DNA of 41,480 nt from Haliea sp. (GTDB lineage: Bacteria > Pseudomonadota > Gammaproteobacteria > Pseudomonadales > Halieaceae): the NCBI GenBank assembly GCA_024642265.1, contig JAHEBL010000021.1, positions 1 through 41,480 on the forward strand, given 5' to 3'. The translations under genes were made by a program, and so were the position numbers. Shown here one piece after another: positions 1 through 12,705 of the stretch (position 1 is its first letter; each line of letters opens with the position of its first letter). Below the pieces are notes generated by a model. It had not been told where the DNA came from. It was given only the letters and a program-made list of their open reading frames with translations, and did no database searches.

Positions 1-81
1 AACCGCGCCCAGGCGCAGGAGGTGGCCACTGACTTGCAGGCCACTCACCGGGTACCACCACTATGGGTGGGCCGGGAATAG
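1..81 (+). CDS. Possible 3' end of an upstream gene (partial)
   Basis: Frame 1 is open from the first base to a TAG at 79-81, giving 26 residues that end in PPLWVGRE. Frame 3 stops early, and frame 2 stays open but offers no recognisable product. The next gene starts 72 bases later. The tail is too short to identify, and chance openness in GC-rich DNA is a real alternative. Only the sequence to the left of the window can settle it. Confidence 0.3.
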   Translation, partial: NRAQAQEVATDLQATHRVPPLWVGRE

Positions 82-153
82 TTTGGAGCGGAACTCTTGG
101 CAGGCGCAGATTGTCCTGTTAATGTTTTCCAATCAATTACGGAAGGGTTTGTT

Positions 154-519
154 ATGAAGACTTTGAAGTTTGCATTGTTGGGTCTGGGTCTGGCGCTGGG
201 AAGCACGGTAAGCATGGCAGATGACTGCGTGGCACCTGACGCGCCTGTAATTTCCGAGGGTGAAGAGTCCACCCTGGAGCAAATGCTTGCAGCCCAGAAA
301 GCTGTCAAGGAGTTCCAGGCGGCTAACCTCGCCTACATGGGTTGCCTCGAGCCCATGCTTACCGCCGCCGAGAGCGCTGCCAAGGAAGGGCAGGAAGGCG
401 CCGCCGAAAACTACCTGAAGATCCAGGAGACCTACAACGCCGCGGTGTCCAGAGAGGAAGAGGTAGCCACCAAGTTCAATACCGAAATCCGCGACTACAA
501 GACCGCCAACCCGGGCTGA
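154..519 (+). CDS. Small exported protein of unknown function
   Basis: The product is 121 aa. The ATG at 154 follows a good ribosome site (GGAAGGG, 141-147), so the longer reading from 97 is not needed. The N-terminus (MKTLKFALLGLGLALGS) is a typical Sec signal peptide, with likely cleavage after SMA near residue 21. The mature part is acidic, mostly helical, and has two cysteines (at DDC and GCLEP) that could pair in the periplasm. Ala/Glu-rich stretches suggest a helical bundle or coiled coil. I do not recognise the family. Its 3' end overlaps the convergent SirB2-like gene by 44 bases. Confidence 0.7.
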   Translation: MKTLKFALLGLGLALGSTVSMADDCVAPDAPVISEGEESTLEQMLAAQKAVKEFQAANLAYMGCLEPMLTAAESAAKEGQEGAAENYLKIQETYNAAVSREEEVATKFNTEIRDYKTANPG

Positions 520-991
520 CCTGCTGCGCTGCAGGCGCGCCTGCAGTCCGGCCGCTTTGTTGCTCGAGCGAAGACTGTGACCCCGTTGCTGCCTGCGCCA
601 GCGCTGGCGCAAGCATGCCCAGCGGCGATTTCGTGTAAGCAACAGTGACTATGTAGAAAACCGTTAACAGTGCCATTGCGAATGCGACAATGCGCACTGA
701 TCGCGTTCTGCCGAATCGGAACGCCACCATCCCCAGAACGATGTACAACAGCAGCGCGATGATTTTCGCACTCAGCCATTCACTGGCCAGAGGGTTAGCC
801 TGCCATATAACCAGCATGCCGATGGCGGAAGCCAGCAGCAGCGTGTCCAGCAGGTGGGGCAATACCCGGGTAAAGCGCGAGCGCAGGCGCGGGTCATCCA
901 TGATCATCCAGTAACCGCGCAGGGTGAAGCCGGCGATGGACAGAGCAGCGCAGCTGACATGCAGTATCTTCAGCATCTCAAAATTCGGCAC
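476..991 (-). CDS. SirB2 family integral membrane protein with an unusual C-terminal tail
   Basis: Four hydrophobic segments, with the motif order KILHVSC...LRGYWM, RVLPHLLDTLLL and SAKIIALLLYIVLG, match the SirB2 family of small inner-membrane proteins, whose function is poorly defined. The start is uncertain. GTG at 991 has AAGGGGAT at a suitable distance; TTG at 1009 and ATG at 976 are in frame alternatives. The family core (about 125 residues) ends near YTKSPLGML. The last ~50 residues (Ala/Ser/Gln-rich, then WRSCSRGFRY) are not membrane-like, read through an 18-bp palindrome and overlap the facing gene. They look like readthrough after a lost stop. It lies downstream of glmS on the same strand, 87 bases away. 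Confidence 0.75.
   Translation of the reverse strand: MPNFEMLKILHVSCAALSIAGFTLRGYWMIMDDPRLRSRFTRVLPHLLDTLLLASAIGMLVIWQANPLASEWLSAKIIALLLYIVLGMVAFRFGRTRSVRIVAFAMALLTVFYIVTVAYTKSPLGMLAPALAQAATGSQSSLEQQSGRTAGAPAAQQVSPGWRSCSRGFRY
529..546. repeat. 18-bp perfect palindrome after the exported-protein gene
   Basis: CTGCAGGCGCGCCTGCAG reads identically on both strands and starts 10 bases after the stop at 519. It could form a 7-8 bp stem as RNA, but no T-run follows, so it is at best a weak terminator. It also lies inside the C-terminal tail of the convergent SirB2-like frame. Confidence 0.5.
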
Positions 992-1078
992 CAACCCATC
1001 CCCTTGCAAGTCGCCAGCTATGAAAACGAGGCGTAACCGCGCCCGGACATGGCGCGCCTGTTCACCGCGAGGAGAAAA

Positions 1079-2908
1079 TTACTCCACGGTGACGGATTTG
1101 GCCAGGTTACGCGGCTTGTCGACGTCTGTCCCCTTCTGCAGGGCGACGTGGTAGGACAGCAACTGCAGCGCCACCGTGTAAACAATCGGCTTGATCACCT
1201 CGGGACAGTGCGGCATCGGCAATACGTGCACCCGTGCCTCGCTGACAAAGCCCGCCTGCCGGTCGGCAAATACATATAGTTCACCGCCGCGGGAGCGCAC
1301 CTCTTCCAGGTTGGACTTCAGCTTTTCCAGCAGGTCGTCGCTGGGCGCCACCGCGACCACCGGCATATCGTCATCCACCAGCGCCAGCGGGCCGTGCTTG
1401 AGTTCACCGGCGGGATAGGCTTCAGCGTGGATATATGAGATCTCCTTCAGTTTGAGGGCGCCCTCCATCGCTATCGGATACTGGATACCGCGACCGAGAA
1501 ACAGGGCGTGGTGCCTGGGGATAAACGCCCCGGACAGGCGCTCGATCGCGCTGTCGAGTTCGAGTGTCTGCTGCACATAATCGGGCAAGCCCTGCAGCGC
1601 GACCATCACTTCCTGTTGCTTTTGTTCCGTCATCGCGCCGCGCCGCCCCAGGGCCAGGGTGAGCAACAGCAGCCCGACCAGCTGGGTGGTGAACGCCTTG
1701 GTGGAGGCAACCCCTATCTCCATACCCGCCCTGGTCAGGAACACCAGGTCGCTGTCGCGCACCAGGGAACTGTTGTCCACGTTGGAAATCACCAGGCTGG
1801 CGATAAACTCGTCTGCACCGGCGTTTCGCAGTGCCGCCAGGGTGTCGGCTGTCTCCCCGGACTGGGAAATAGTCACCAGCAGGGTATCCGGTCGGGTTAC
1901 GCGCTTGCGATAACGGAACTCCGAAGCCACCTCCACCTGGCAGGGAATACCCGCCAGCTCCTCCAGCCAGTAGCGGGCCACCATCCCCGCGTGAAAGCTG
2001 GTACCGCAGGCGACGATCTGCACCGCCCTGACCCGGTCGAATACGGCGGCAGCGCCGGCCCCGAAGCAATCATCCGCCGCCGGCAGCGCCGCCGACTGGG
2101 CGAAGGTCGCCGCCAGCGCGCGCGGCTGTTCGTGAATCTCCTTCAGCATGTAGTGATCGAAGCCGCCAAGGTCGGCAACTTCGACCGCCGCGGATATCAT
2201 CGTCCTGGCGCGCTCTACCGGGTTGCCCGACTCGTCAAAGATCTGCAGGGATGACGGTGATATCTGCACCACGTCTCCCTCTTCGAGGAAGATAAAGCGG
2301 TCGGTCACCTGGCGCAGGGCGAGCTGGTCCGAGGCGAGGAAGTTTTCCCCGATCCCCACACCGACGACCAGCGGGCTGCCCTTGCGCGCGGCAACCACCT
2401 CGTCGGGGTGTTCAATATCCACTACCGCCAGGGCGTAGGCGCCCTCCAGCAGGCATACCGTTTCCTGCATGGCGGCCAGCAGGGGGTTGCCCTGTAACAG
2501 GAAGCTGTGCAGCAGGTGCACAACTACCTCGGTATCCGTGGCGGAGGTAAACTCGTAACCCTGTGCTATCAGCTGTTCCCGCAGGGCCGCGTGGTTTTCA
2601 ATGATCCCGTTGTGCACCAGGGCGAGACGCTGCCCCGAAATGTGGGGGTGGGCGTTTACCGCTGACGGTTCTCCGTGGGTGGCCCAGCGGGTATGGGCGA
2701 TACCGGTACAACCGAGCAGGGGGCGCATTGCCTGGGCCTTTTCGAGCTCGCAAACCTTGCCCTGCTGTTTGTGCAGTTGCAGATTGTGCTCATTGTCCAC
2801 CAGTGCCATACCGGCGGAATCGTAGCCGCGGTATTCCAGCCGCCGCAGCCCCTCCAGCAATATTTCCGATACTTCCCGCCGCGCGGCAGCGGCAACGATG
2901 CCACACAT
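1079..2908 (-). CDS. glmS: Glutamine-fructose-6-phosphate aminotransferase (isomerizing)
   Basis: GlmS makes glucosamine-6-phosphate from fructose-6-phosphate and glutamine, the entry step to peptidoglycan and LPS amino sugars. From the ATG at 2908 the protein is 609 aa, the E. coli length. The longer frame is rejected because the MCGIV start must expose Cys2, the N-terminal glutaminase nucleophile. Visible features are the class II amidotransferase domain (TRWATHG, NGIIENH), two SIS sugar-isomerase domains ([19 protein letters not shown]) and the C-terminal LAKSVTVE. Its start is 2 bases from the glmU stop, so the two are almost certainly cotranscribed and act in consecutive parts of one pathway. 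Confidence 0.98.
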   Translation of the reverse strand: MCGIVAAAARREVSEILLEGLRRLEYRGYDSAGMALVDNEHNLQLHKQQGKVCELEKAQAMRPLLGCTGIAHTRWATHGEPSAVNAHPHISGQRLALVHNGIIENHAALREQLIAQGYEFTSATDTEVVVHLLHSFLLQGNPLLAAMQETVCLLEGAYALAVVDIEHPDEVVAARKGSPLVVGVGIGENFLASDQLALRQVTDRFIFLEEGDVVQISPSSLQIFDESGNPVERARTMISAAVEVADLGGFDHYMLKEIHEQPRALAATFAQSAALPAADDCFGAGAAAVFDRVRAVQIVACGTSFHAGMVARYWLEELAGIPCQVEVASEFRYRKRVTRPDTLLVTISQSGETADTLAALRNAGADEFIASLVISNVDNSSLVRDSDLVFLTRAGMEIGVASTKAFTTQLVGLLLLTLALGRRGAMTEQKQQEVMVALQGLPDYVQQTLELDSAIERLSGAFIPRHHALFLGRGIQYPIAMEGALKLKEISYIHAEAYPAGELKHGPLALVDDDMPVVAVAPSDDLLEKLKSNLEEVRSRGGELYVFADRQAGFVSEARVHVLPMPHCPEVIKPIVYTVALQLLSYHVALQKGTDVDKPRNLAKSVTVE

Positions 2909-2910
2909 AT

Positions 2911-4281
2911 TCAGTCCTCGTTCTGTTGCTTGCCCGGTCGTTGCCAACCTTCGATATTGCGCTGGCGTGAGCGACTCACGGCGAGCTCTTCCCTGCCTAC
3001 CGCCTTTGTTATCGTGGAGCCGGCGGCCACAAAGCCCTGCTCGGCAATCTGTAGCGGAGCGACCAGGGTACTGTTGGAGCCAACGAACACACCGGCGCCG
3101 ATTTCGGTCTTGTGTTTGTTGACGCCGTCATAATTGCAGGTGATCGTGCCGGCCCCGATATTGACATGGTCACCCATCACGCAATCGCCGATATAGCTCA
3201 GGTGATTGACCTTGCTGCCCACGCCGATATCGGCCTTCTTTGTTTCCACAAAATTGCCTACCCGCGCACCATCGGCCATGTGAGTACCGGGCCGCAGCCT
3301 TGCGAAAGGCCCGACACTGCAACGTTCACCTATACGCGCTTCCTGCAGGTGACTCATGGCATGCACCGTAGAGCCCGCCCCTACCGTCACATCCTGCAGT
3401 ACGCAGTTGGGGCCAATTTCAACCCCATCACCGAGGACCACATCGCCCTGGATTACCACGTTGACATCAATGCTGACATCGTGGCCACAACTGAGTGTGC
3501 CGCGTATATCCAGCCGGTTGGCGTCCGCCACGGCTACACCGGCGCGCATCAGCCGCTCGGCCTGGCGCCGCTGGTACTCCCTCTCCAGCTGGTTGAGCTG
3601 GACGCGATCATTCACTCCCAGCACTTCGAGTTCTGAGGCCGCCTGGCATGTGGCGACTGTCCTGCCCTCTTCCACGGCCATACTGAGGATATCCGGCAGG
3701 TAGTATTCGCCCTGTTTATTGTTGTTGCCCACCTTCGGCAGGTAGTCGATCAGGTCACGCGCCGGCGCTGCCAGCAGACCGGTATTGATCTCATTTATCT
3801 CGAGCTGTGCAGCCGTTGCATCCTTGTGCTCTGCCACGCCTGTCAGTGCCCCGGCTGCGTTGCGCAGGATTCTGCCGTAGCCGGCAGGGTCAGCTACCCG
3901 CGCCGTCAACAGCGCGGGATCGGTGGCAGCCGCAGCGACCAGGGCAGCGAGTGTTTCGGTACCAATCAAGGGCACATCGCCATAGAGCACCAGCACCGTG
4001 CTGTCGGGGGAAAGGGCCGGTACCGCCTGCAACACGCCGTGACCGGTACCCAACTGCTCGTGCTGAATTATCCAGTTCACCGGGAACTGCGCCAGCTGCT
4101 CACGGACCTGCTCTGCCCCGTGACCCACAACCACGTGCACCGCCGTCGGCTGCAGCGCAAGCGCCGTCGTTATCACGTGCTCCAGTAACGGTCGCCCCGC
4201 CAGCGGGTGCAGTACCTTGGGCAGGCTGGATTTCATCCTGGTACCCTGCCCGGCGGCAAGGATTATCACTTCAAGCTGCAT
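2911..4281 (-). CDS. glmU: Bifunctional UDP-GlcNAc pyrophosphorylase / glucosamine-1-P acetyltransferase
   Basis: GlmU acetylates glucosamine-1-phosphate and couples it to UTP to give UDP-GlcNAc for the cell wall. From the ATG at 4281 the product is 456 aa, the E. coli length; the 8-residue upstream extension of the frame is dropped. The N-terminal nucleotidyltransferase motif [20 protein letters not shown] is present, followed by a left-handed beta-helix of hexapeptide repeats (from about residue 250) with the acetyltransferase residues of the [13 protein letters not shown] region. glmS follows immediately. The 236-bp gap upstream, shared with the facing end of the ATP synthase operon, must hold its promoter. 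A GATAAT -10-like element is visible there but is weak evidence. Confidence 0.98.
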   Translation of the reverse strand: MQLEVIILAAGQGTRMKSSLPKVLHPLAGRPLLEHVITTALALQPTAVHVVVGHGAEQVREQLAQFPVNWIIQHEQLGTGHGVLQAVPALSPDSTVLVLYGDVPLIGTETLAALVAAAATDPALLTARVADPAGYGRILRNAAGALTGVAEHKDATAAQLEINEINTGLLAAPARDLIDYLPKVGNNNKQGEYYLPDILSMAVEEGRTVATCQAASELEVLGVNDRVQLNQLEREYQRRQAERLMRAGVAVADANRLDIRGTLSCGHDVSIDVNVVIQGDVVLGDGVEIGPNCVLQDVTVGAGSTVHAMSHLQEARIGERCSVGPFARLRPGTHMADGARVGNFVETKKADIGVGSKVNHLSYIGDCVMGDHVNIGAGTITCNYDGVNKHKTEIGAGVFVGSNSTLVAPLQIAEQGFVAAGSTITKAVGREELAVSRSRQRNIEGWQRPGKQQNED

Positions 4282-4458
4282 ATCGTGGTAACCGGGTGAT
4301 GGCATTATTGGGGGTTACTGTTGGTTTGCAGGGCAAGCCGACAGGCCCGGAAGTGACATGATAGACAGCAAAGGGGGCAATAGTACGCTAATTATCTGAT
4401 TTTTTACCCAAATTGTGACCCGGTCGGCAGCCGCTTGTGACTCAGCTCAAGCAGGCCG

Positions 4459-4487
4459 AAAAAAAACCCCGGTATAACCGGGGTTTC
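4459..4487 (-). terminator. Rho-independent terminator of the ATP synthase operon
   Basis: On the minus strand an AACCCCGG / CCGGGGTT stem with a 5-base TTATA loop (4465-4485) is followed directly by a run of eight T. It lies about 30 bases after the atpC stop and before glmU, so it separates the two operons. Confidence 0.9.
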
Positions 4488-4517
4488 TTTAACGATGGGA
4501 CCATGGCAGAGAACTGT

Positions 4518-4946
4518 TCAGCCGCGCCCTGCGCGATTGCGCATCTTGCGCAGTGTCGCCAACTGGGCAGCGGCCTCGGCCAGCTGGGCCGAAGCTCGAC
4601 CGTAGTCGAAGTCGCCGGTCTGGTTGGCCAGGGCGTGCTCCGCCTCCTTGCGAGCCTCTTCGGCGGCGGCCTCGTCGACATCAGTCGCCCGTATCGCCGT
4701 GTCGGCGAGAATGGATACCACCCCCGGCTGCACCTCCAGGAAACCACCGGAGACGTAATAAACCTGCTCTTCACCATTCTGGCTCACGATGCGCACAGGA
4801 CCCGGCTTCAGCGAGGTAAGCAGTGGCGCGTGGCCGTAGGTTACGCCCAGCTCACCCATGTCGCCGGTGGCCACCAGCATTTCGATCAGGCCGGAGAAGA
4901 TTTCCTCCTCCGCACTGACGATATCGCAGTGTATTGTCATTGACAT
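4518..4946 (-). CDS. atpC: F0F1 ATP synthase subunit epsilon
   Basis: Epsilon is part of the central stalk and inhibits ATP hydrolysis through its C-terminal helices. The 142-aa product has the N-terminal beta-sandwich ([48 protein letters not shown]) and an Ala/Glu-rich two-helix C-terminus. It is the last gene of the operon, 31 bases after atpD and followed by a strong terminator. Confidence 0.97.
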   Translation of the reverse strand: MSMTIHCDIVSAEEEIFSGLIEMLVATGDMGELGVTYGHAPLLTSLKPGPVRIVSQNGEEQVYYVSGGFLEVQPGVVSILADTAIRATDVDEAAAEEARKEAEHALANQTGDFDYGRASAQLAEAAAQLATLRKMRNRAGRG

Positions 4947-4977
4947 TATTGGGCCTCTCTAAAGCTCACGACTCTCG

Positions 4978-6474
<1,497 letters not shown>

Positions 6475-6483
6475 TCATCGGCC

Positions 6484-7347
6484 TCAGCCGATGGCCGCAG
6501 CACCACTGACAATCTCGGACAGCTCCTGGGTAATCGCCGCCTGGCGAGCCTTGTTGTAGATCAGTTGCAGGTCATCAATGATCTCGCCGGCGTTTTCTGT
6601 GGCGTTCTTCATGGCCAGCATACGGGCTGCCTGTTCGCAGGCGCCATTTTCCACAACTGCCTGGTACACCTGGGACTCGATATACCGGGTCAACAGCTTT
6701 TCCAGCAACTCTTTCGCATCGGGCTCGTAGATGTAGTCCCAATGGTGCTTCATCTCGGAGCTGTCCTGCGCCTGCAGTGGCAAAAGCTGCTCAAGCTCAG
6801 GGTTCTGCGTCATGGTGTTAATGAATTCGTTGCTGACCAGGAACAGGCGGTCAATTCGACCGTCCGCGTAGGCATCAAGCATTGTCTTGACGCCGCCGAT
6901 GAGGTCAGCCAGAACCGGCTCTTCACCCATGTCACGCACCGCAGCCGTGACGTTACCGCCATAACTGTTGAAGAAGGCAGCCGCCTTGGCGCCGATAAGC
7001 GACAGCTCAATCTCGACGCCCCGGTCCGCCCATTCCTTCATGGAGCGCACGGTGTGCTTGAACAGGTTGATATTCAGGCCGCCACAGAGGCCACGGTCAG
7101 TGGATACGATGATGTAACCAACGCGCCTGACTTCCCGCTCCTCCATGAACATATGCTTGTACTCAGGCGCCGCATTGGCGATGTGGCCAACCACGGCCCG
7201 CATACGACGGGCATAGGGTTTACCAATCGACATCCGGTCCTGGGCCCGGCGCATCTTGCTCGCCGCAACCATTTCCATGGCACTGGTGATCTTCTGCGTG
7301 CTGCGGATGCTCGAGATCTTGGTGCGAATTTCCTTTCCGGCTGCCAT
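6484..7347 (-). CDS. atpG: F0F1 ATP synthase subunit gamma
   Basis: Gamma is the rotating central shaft of F1. The 287-aa product has the N-terminal helix ([20 protein letters not shown]), the Rossmann-like middle ([11 protein letters not shown]) and the C-terminal helix ([20 protein letters not shown]) that forms the coiled coil. The start MAAGKEI is standard. It follows atpA by 16 bases. Confidence 0.98.
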   Translation of the reverse strand: MAAGKEIRTKISSIRSTQKITSAMEMVAASKMRRAQDRMSIGKPYARRMRAVVGHIANAAPEYKHMFMEEREVRRVGYIIVSTDRGLCGGLNINLFKHTVRSMKEWADRGVEIELSLIGAKAAAFFNSYGGNVTAAVRDMGEEPVLADLIGGVKTMLDAYADGRIDRLFLVSNEFINTMTQNPELEQLLPLQAQDSSEMKHHWDYIYEPDAKELLEKLLTRYIESQVYQAVVENGACEQAARMLAMKNATENAGEIIDDLQLIYNKARQAAITQELSEIVSGAAAIG

Positions 7348-7363
7348 CTACTGGTCCTCGGTC

Positions 7364-8908
7364 TTACCAGGTCTGCGTCTTTTTAAACGCCTCGATCGCC
7401 GCCTTGAACGCAGTCTCGATCTCGTCGTTATAATCCCCGCTCTGCACGATGCGCGTCATGATTTCACCGTGCTCGGCGTGCATGTAGGACAGCAAAGCGT
7501 CTTCAAAATCGCCGATCTTGTTCACCTCAACATCTTTCAGGTGACCTTCGTTCGCCGCGTACAGCATCACGCCCATCTCCGCTGTGCTCTTGGGCGAATA
7601 CTGCTTCTGCTTCATCAGCTCGGTCACGCGCTCACCGTGATCCAGCTGCGCCTTGGTGGCGTCATCCAGGTCGGAGGCAAACTGGGAGAAGGCCGCCAGT
7701 TCGCGATACTGTGCCAGCGCAGTACGAATACCGCCGGACAGTTTCTTCATGATCTTGGTCTGGGCGGCACCACCTACACGCGATACCGAGATACCGGCGT
7801 TCATGGCAGGGCGAATACCGGCGTTAAACATGTCCGCTTCCAGGAAGATCTGGCCGTCGGTGATCGAGATCACGTTGGTGGGTACGAATGCCGATACGTC
7901 ACCCGCCTGGGTTTCAATCACCGGCAGGGCGGTAAGCGAACCGGTCTTGCCCTTGACTTCGCCCTTGGTGAAGTTTTCCACATAGGCGGCATTGACCCGT
8001 GCCGCACGCTCCAACAGGCGCGAGTGCAGGTAGAACACGTCACCGGGATAAGCCTCACGGCCCGGCGGACGACGCAGCAGCAGCGAAATCTGGCGATATG
8101 CCCAGGCTTGCTTGGTCAGGTCATCGTAAATGATGAGAGCGTCCTGTCCGCGGTCGCGGTAGTACTCACCCATGGTGCAGCCTGCAAACGGCGCCAGGAA
8201 CTGCATGGCGGCCGGGTCGGAGGCGGTGGCTGCTACAACAATGGTGTGCTCCATCGCGCCGTGTTCTTCCAGTTTGCGCACCACTGCGGCAACAGAAGAC
8301 GCTTTCTGGCCGATAGCGACGTAGATACACTTAATGCCCGAGCCTTTCTGGTTGATGATGGCGTCAACGGCGATAGCGGTTTTACCGATCTGGCGGTCAC
8401 CGATAATCAGCTCACGCTGGCCGCGACCGATGGGCACCATCGCGTCAATGGCTTTGAGGCCGATCTGTACCGGCTGGTCCACCGACTGGCGCGCGATAAC
8501 GCCGGGGGCGACTTTTTCCAGTGCGTCGGTCATGGCGGCGTTGACGGGACCCTTGCCGTCAATCGGGTTACCCAGCGCGTCGACGACGCGGCCCTGCAGC
8601 TCCGGACCTACCGGCACTTCCAGGATGCGGCCGGTACAGCTGCAAGTCTGGCCTTCGGCCAGTGTCTTGTAATCGCCCAGTACCACGGCGCCGACGGAGT
8701 CGCGCTCGAGGTTCAGCGCCATCCCGAAGATGCCGCCCTCAAATTCAATCATCTCACCGTACATAACGTCGGCGAGACCATGAATACGAATGATACCGTC
8801 GGTTACCGATACGACCGTACCGACATTGCGAGCCTCGCTGCTGACATCGAGCTGGTCGATGCGCTGCTTGATAATCTCGCTTATCTCAGATGGATTCAGT
8901 TGCTGCAT
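7364..8908 (-). CDS. atpA: F0F1 ATP synthase subunit alpha
   Basis: Alpha is the non-catalytic nucleotide-binding subunit of the F1 hexamer. The 514-aa product has the usual start ([17 protein letters not shown]), P-loop GDRQIGKT and family segments [20 protein letters not shown] and [18 protein letters not shown] (with the alpha-Arg finger region upstream of the latter). Length matches E. coli AtpA (513 aa). A 581-aa opposite-strand frame covers this gene and is a shadow. Confidence 0.98.
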   Translation of the reverse strand: MQQLNPSEISEIIKQRIDQLDVSSEARNVGTVVSVTDGIIRIHGLADVMYGEMIEFEGGIFGMALNLERDSVGAVVLGDYKTLAEGQTCSCTGRILEVPVGPELQGRVVDALGNPIDGKGPVNAAMTDALEKVAPGVIARQSVDQPVQIGLKAIDAMVPIGRGQRELIIGDRQIGKTAIAVDAIINQKGSGIKCIYVAIGQKASSVAAVVRKLEEHGAMEHTIVVAATASDPAAMQFLAPFAGCTMGEYYRDRGQDALIIYDDLTKQAWAYRQISLLLRRPPGREAYPGDVFYLHSRLLERAARVNAAYVENFTKGEVKGKTGSLTALPVIETQAGDVSAFVPTNVISITDGQIFLEADMFNAGIRPAMNAGISVSRVGGAAQTKIMKKLSGGIRTALAQYRELAAFSQFASDLDDATKAQLDHGERVTELMKQKQYSPKSTAEMGVMLYAANEGHLKDVEVNKIGDFEDALLSYMHAEHGEIMTRIVQSGDYNDEIETAFKAAIEAFKKTQTW

Positions 8909-8924
8909 GCTCTGTTCCTCAATC

Positions 8925-9461
8925 CTACGAATTCATTGCTTCGGCCAGCTTGTCCAGCTTGCCGCGCACGGAGCCATCGATCACCAGATCTCCGGCCCTG
9001 ATTAATACTCCGCCCAGCAGATTGCTGTCGGTCGATGTCTGAACATTCACCTGGCGCTCGAGTTTCCTGCCCAGGGCTTCGGCCAGTTTTTCCCGCGCGC
9101 TCTCTGCCAGGTCGAAGGCTGATACAACCTCGACGTCGACAGTTTTCTCGCGGTTTGCCTTGAAGTCCGCAAACTGGGCAAATATTTCAGGCAGCAGCGC
9201 CAGGCGCTTGTTTGAGGCGAGTATCGCAACAAAGTTGCTCACCTCGGCGGACAGGGCGTCACCACACACGTCACTGAGCTTGCGGGCCTGTTGCTCCGCC
9301 GTCAGCGAAGGGTTGTCCAATACCGCACCCATTCCTGCATCCGCCGCTACCGCCGCCGCTGTCGCCAGCTGCTCGTACCACTGCGTGAGCTGGTTCTTGT
9401 CCAGCGCATACCCAAACGCCGCTTTTGCGTAGGGGCGCGCCAGTGTGCTCAGTTCAGCCAT
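8925..9461 (-). CDS. atpH: F0F1 ATP synthase subunit delta
   Basis: Delta links the top of F1 to the peripheral stalk. The 178-aa product starts [19 protein letters not shown], the canonical delta N-terminus, and ends with the conserved beta-strand region ([23 protein letters not shown], quoted in part: [12 protein letters not shown]). It lies between atpF (12 bases) and atpA (16 bases). Confidence 0.97.
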   Translation of the reverse strand: MAELSTLARPYAKAAFGYALDKNQLTQWYEQLATAAAVAADAGMGAVLDNPSLTAEQQARKLSDVCGDALSAEVSNFVAILASNKRLALLPEIFAQFADFKANREKTVDVEVVSAFDLAESAREKLAEALGRKLERQVNVQTSTDSNLLGGVLIRAGDLVIDGSVRGKLDKLAEAMNS

Positions 9462-9473
9462 AGCTTCCTCGCC

Positions 9474-9944
9474 TTACAGCTCTGCAGCCAGTTCTTCGAC
9501 CATTTTGGCGTGTGCCGCGGGGTCGATGGTGGCGGCAAGTATTTTTTCTGCACCGGCCAGTGACAGAACGGCCACCTGACTGCGCAACTGTTCGCGCGCA
9601 CGGTTGAGTTCCTGCTCTATTTCAGCCTGGGCAGAAACCTTGACACGCTGGGCTTCCACCAGGGCGGCCTGCTTGGCCTCTTCGACCAGCTGGTTGCCGC
9701 GCTTGTTGGCCGACTCCACAATGCCCGCCGCCTCTTCCTTGGCTTCCCTGAGGCGTTCGACCGCCTTTTCCTGGGCCAACTCGAGGTCATGGCTGGCACG
9801 ATCTGCCGCTGCCAGGCCGTCAGCTATCTTGTTTGCCCGCTCCTGCATGGCGGCCATGATAGGCGGCCACACATACTTCATGCAGAACACAACAAACAAG
9901 ACAAACGCGACCATCTGTCCGATAAGCGTAAGGTTAATATTCAC
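9474..9944 (-). CDS. atpF: F0F1 ATP synthase subunit b
   Basis: Subunit b forms the dimeric peripheral stalk. The 156-aa protein has one N-terminal membrane helix ([20 protein letters not shown]), then the [18 protein letters not shown] segment and a long charged Ala/Glu/Arg coiled coil. Length equals E. coli AtpF (156 aa). It stands between atpE and atpH as usual. Confidence 0.98.
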   Translation of the reverse strand: MNINLTLIGQMVAFVLFVVFCMKYVWPPIMAAMQERANKIADGLAAADRASHDLELAQEKAVERLREAKEEAAGIVESANKRGNQLVEEAKQAALVEAQRVKVSAQAEIEQELNRAREQLRSQVAVLSLAGAEKILAATIDPAAHAKMVEELAAEL

Positions 9945-10007
9945 GCCTTGCTCCTCACAGATAATTGGGGGCCGCGATCAGGGCGGCCCCGTTTCCGAAT
10001 GTCCGGC

Positions 10008-10244
<237 letters not shown>

Positions 10245-10273
10245 CTAGCGTTAAGAACCAAAGTTAAAGTAAA

Positions 10274-11152
<879 letters not shown>

Positions 11153-11178
11153 CTATCACAACTCTCTATCCGGAGCGG

Positions 11179-11556
11179 TCACCGCCGCAGCAACAACCAG
11201 CTTCCCGTAATTTGTATCACCAGCATCAGCAGGTAACCTGCAAACACGGCGGGGGCATCTATTGGCCGCAGTGCAACAAACACCGCGGCAAACCCTGCAA
11301 CGCTGAGTAAAAACTTGCCTACTTGCCCGGCATAACTGGAGCGGGCTATGGCCCTGGCCGATCTGGCGCCACGCCACCTGAAAGTGAGCGCGGCAAAATA
11401 AGCCTGGGGCAAAATGGCGATCAAGCCACCACTGAGCACCGAATACGCACGCACCTTGTCCGATGCCATCAGAAAAAGGCACAGCACAACCAAAATAACG
11501 AGCTGCGCCAGGGTTATGCGATATACCGGGGGGCGGAGAATTTCAGCACCGGCCAT
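11179..11556 (-). CDS. atpI: ATP synthase assembly protein AtpI (subunit I)
   Basis: AtpI is a small membrane protein thought to help assemble the c-ring. The product has four hydrophobic segments (LAQLVILVVLCLFLMAS, VLSGGLIAILPQAYFAAL, FLLSVAGFAAVFVAL, AGYLLMLVIQITGSWLLL). I chose the ATG at 11556 because GAGG sits 5 bases upstream; the GTG two codons earlier would overlap that site. It is the first gene of the operon. The 242-bp gap upstream to parB should carry the main atp promoter. Confidence 0.9.
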   Translation of the reverse strand: MAGAEILRPPVYRITLAQLVILVVLCLFLMASDKVRAYSVLSGGLIAILPQAYFAALTFRWRGARSARAIARSSYAGQVGKFLLSVAGFAAVFVALRPIDAPAVFAGYLLMLVIQITGSWLLLRR

Positions 11557-11640
11557 AAACACCTCGCCACGACTCCCCTGCCACTGCCCAAACGCACATC
11601 AAGCTCGTTTCGGGCGGGCGCATTATATGGGGATTGAAAG

Positions 11641-11655
11641 GCCGGTTCAACCGGC
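11641..11655 (-). terminator. GC-rich hairpin between parB and atpI
   Basis: GCCGG-TTGAA-CCGGC on the minus strand, extendable by A/T pairs, followed by CCTTTC. It lies about 145 bases after the parB stop and about 85 before atpI. It could weakly terminate parB transcription or sit in the atp leader; the short T tract makes the call uncertain. Confidence 0.35.
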
Positions 11656-11798
11656 TTATGGCCGGTATAGGTATTAAAAATGCCGTCCGATAGCGGCACG
11701 ATCGGGGCAAATCGCCTACAAGCTTGGATGCTGCCGATAACCCCCACACTATCTTGGGGTACCCGCTTTGGAAACTACCATATGGTGTGTTGGGGGCC

Positions 11799-12692
11799 CT
11801 ATTTGATATGGCTCAGGATCCCGTCCAATTCGTCCAGGCTGTTATAGGACAACACCAGCTTGCCCTTGCCGCCGGCAGCGTGCCTGATCTCGACCCGGGT
11901 GCCCAGCCGCTGGGACAGGTCGTCCTGCAGGTGGCGGATATTCGGGTCCAGGCTGCGCTCGGGCGCGGGCTTTTCCCTGTGCTCGAGCAGATTGCGCACC
12001 AGCGCTTCCGTCTGGCGCACCGACAGGCCCTTGCCCACCACGGTCCGCGCCGCCTGTGATTGTTGCCCGTCAGCCAGACCGAGCAAGGCCCGGGCATGAC
12101 CCATTTCCAGGTCGCCGTGCTCCACCAGCCGCCGCACGTCTTCCTGCAAAGTCATCAGTCGCAACAGGTTTGCCACGGTGGAGCGCGACTTGCCAACGGC
12201 ATCGGCCACTTCCTGCTGGGTCAGCTCGAATTCCTGCTGCAATCGCATCAGGGCCGCGGCTTCTTCTATCGGGTTGAGATCTTCCCTCTGGATGTTCTCG
12301 ATCAGCGACATGGCGATAGCCGCGCTGTCGGGCACGTCCCGGATCAGGGCCGGGATACTGTCCAGACCCGCCAGCTGGGCGGCCCGCCAGCGACGCTCAC
12401 CGGCAATGATCTCGTATTTCCGATCTGAAACAGCACGCACCACAATGGGCTGCATTATCCCCTGGACCTTGATGCTGTTTGCCAGTTCCTGCAGGGACTC
12501 CGGTTCGATATCGCGGCGCGGCTGGTACTTGCCGCGCTGAATCAGGTCAACCGGCAACTCCCTGAGGAGCGAGTCCTCGGCCCCCGCAAACGCAGTCGTG
12601 CCAGCCGACCCTGTGGCTTCGGCCGGCCTGTTACCGGCGGCACCCAGAAGTGCGTCCAGCCCCCGACCCAAACCACGCTTTTTCACTGACAT
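11799..12692 (-). CDS. parB: Chromosome partitioning protein ParB (Spo0J)
   Basis: ParB is a CTP-dependent clamp that loads on parS and organises the origin region for segregation. From the ATG at 12692 (MSVKKRGLGRGLDALLG) it is 297 aa. The frame's 79 upstream residues, which overlap parA out of frame, are rejected. Visible features: N-terminal ParA-interaction segment, the CTP-binding GERRWRAA motif, the ENIQREDLNPIEEA segment, the HTH (LTQQEVADAVGKSRSTVANLLRL) region and a C-terminal dimer domain. It is 13 bases after parA. Two perfect parS sites lie in recF at 35.4 and 36.0 kb. Confidence 0.97.
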   Translation of the reverse strand: MSVKKRGLGRGLDALLGAAGNRPAEATGSAGTTAFAGAEDSLLRELPVDLIQRGKYQPRRDIEPESLQELANSIKVQGIMQPIVVRAVSDRKYEIIAGERRWRAAQLAGLDSIPALIRDVPDSAAIAMSLIENIQREDLNPIEEAAALMRLQQEFELTQQEVADAVGKSRSTVANLLRLMTLQEDVRRLVEHGDLEMGHARALLGLADGQQSQAARTVVGKGLSVRQTEALVRNLLEHREKPAPERSLDPNIRHLQDDLSQRLGTRVEIRHAAGGKGKLVLSYNSLDELDGILSHIK

Positions 12693-12705
12693 CCGAGCTC
12701 TCCGT

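Noticed and set aside
7256-9001. 581-codon plus-strand frame opposite atpA
   Set aside because: It is wholly antisense to atpA, has no family motifs and arises from codon bias in GC-rich coding DNA.
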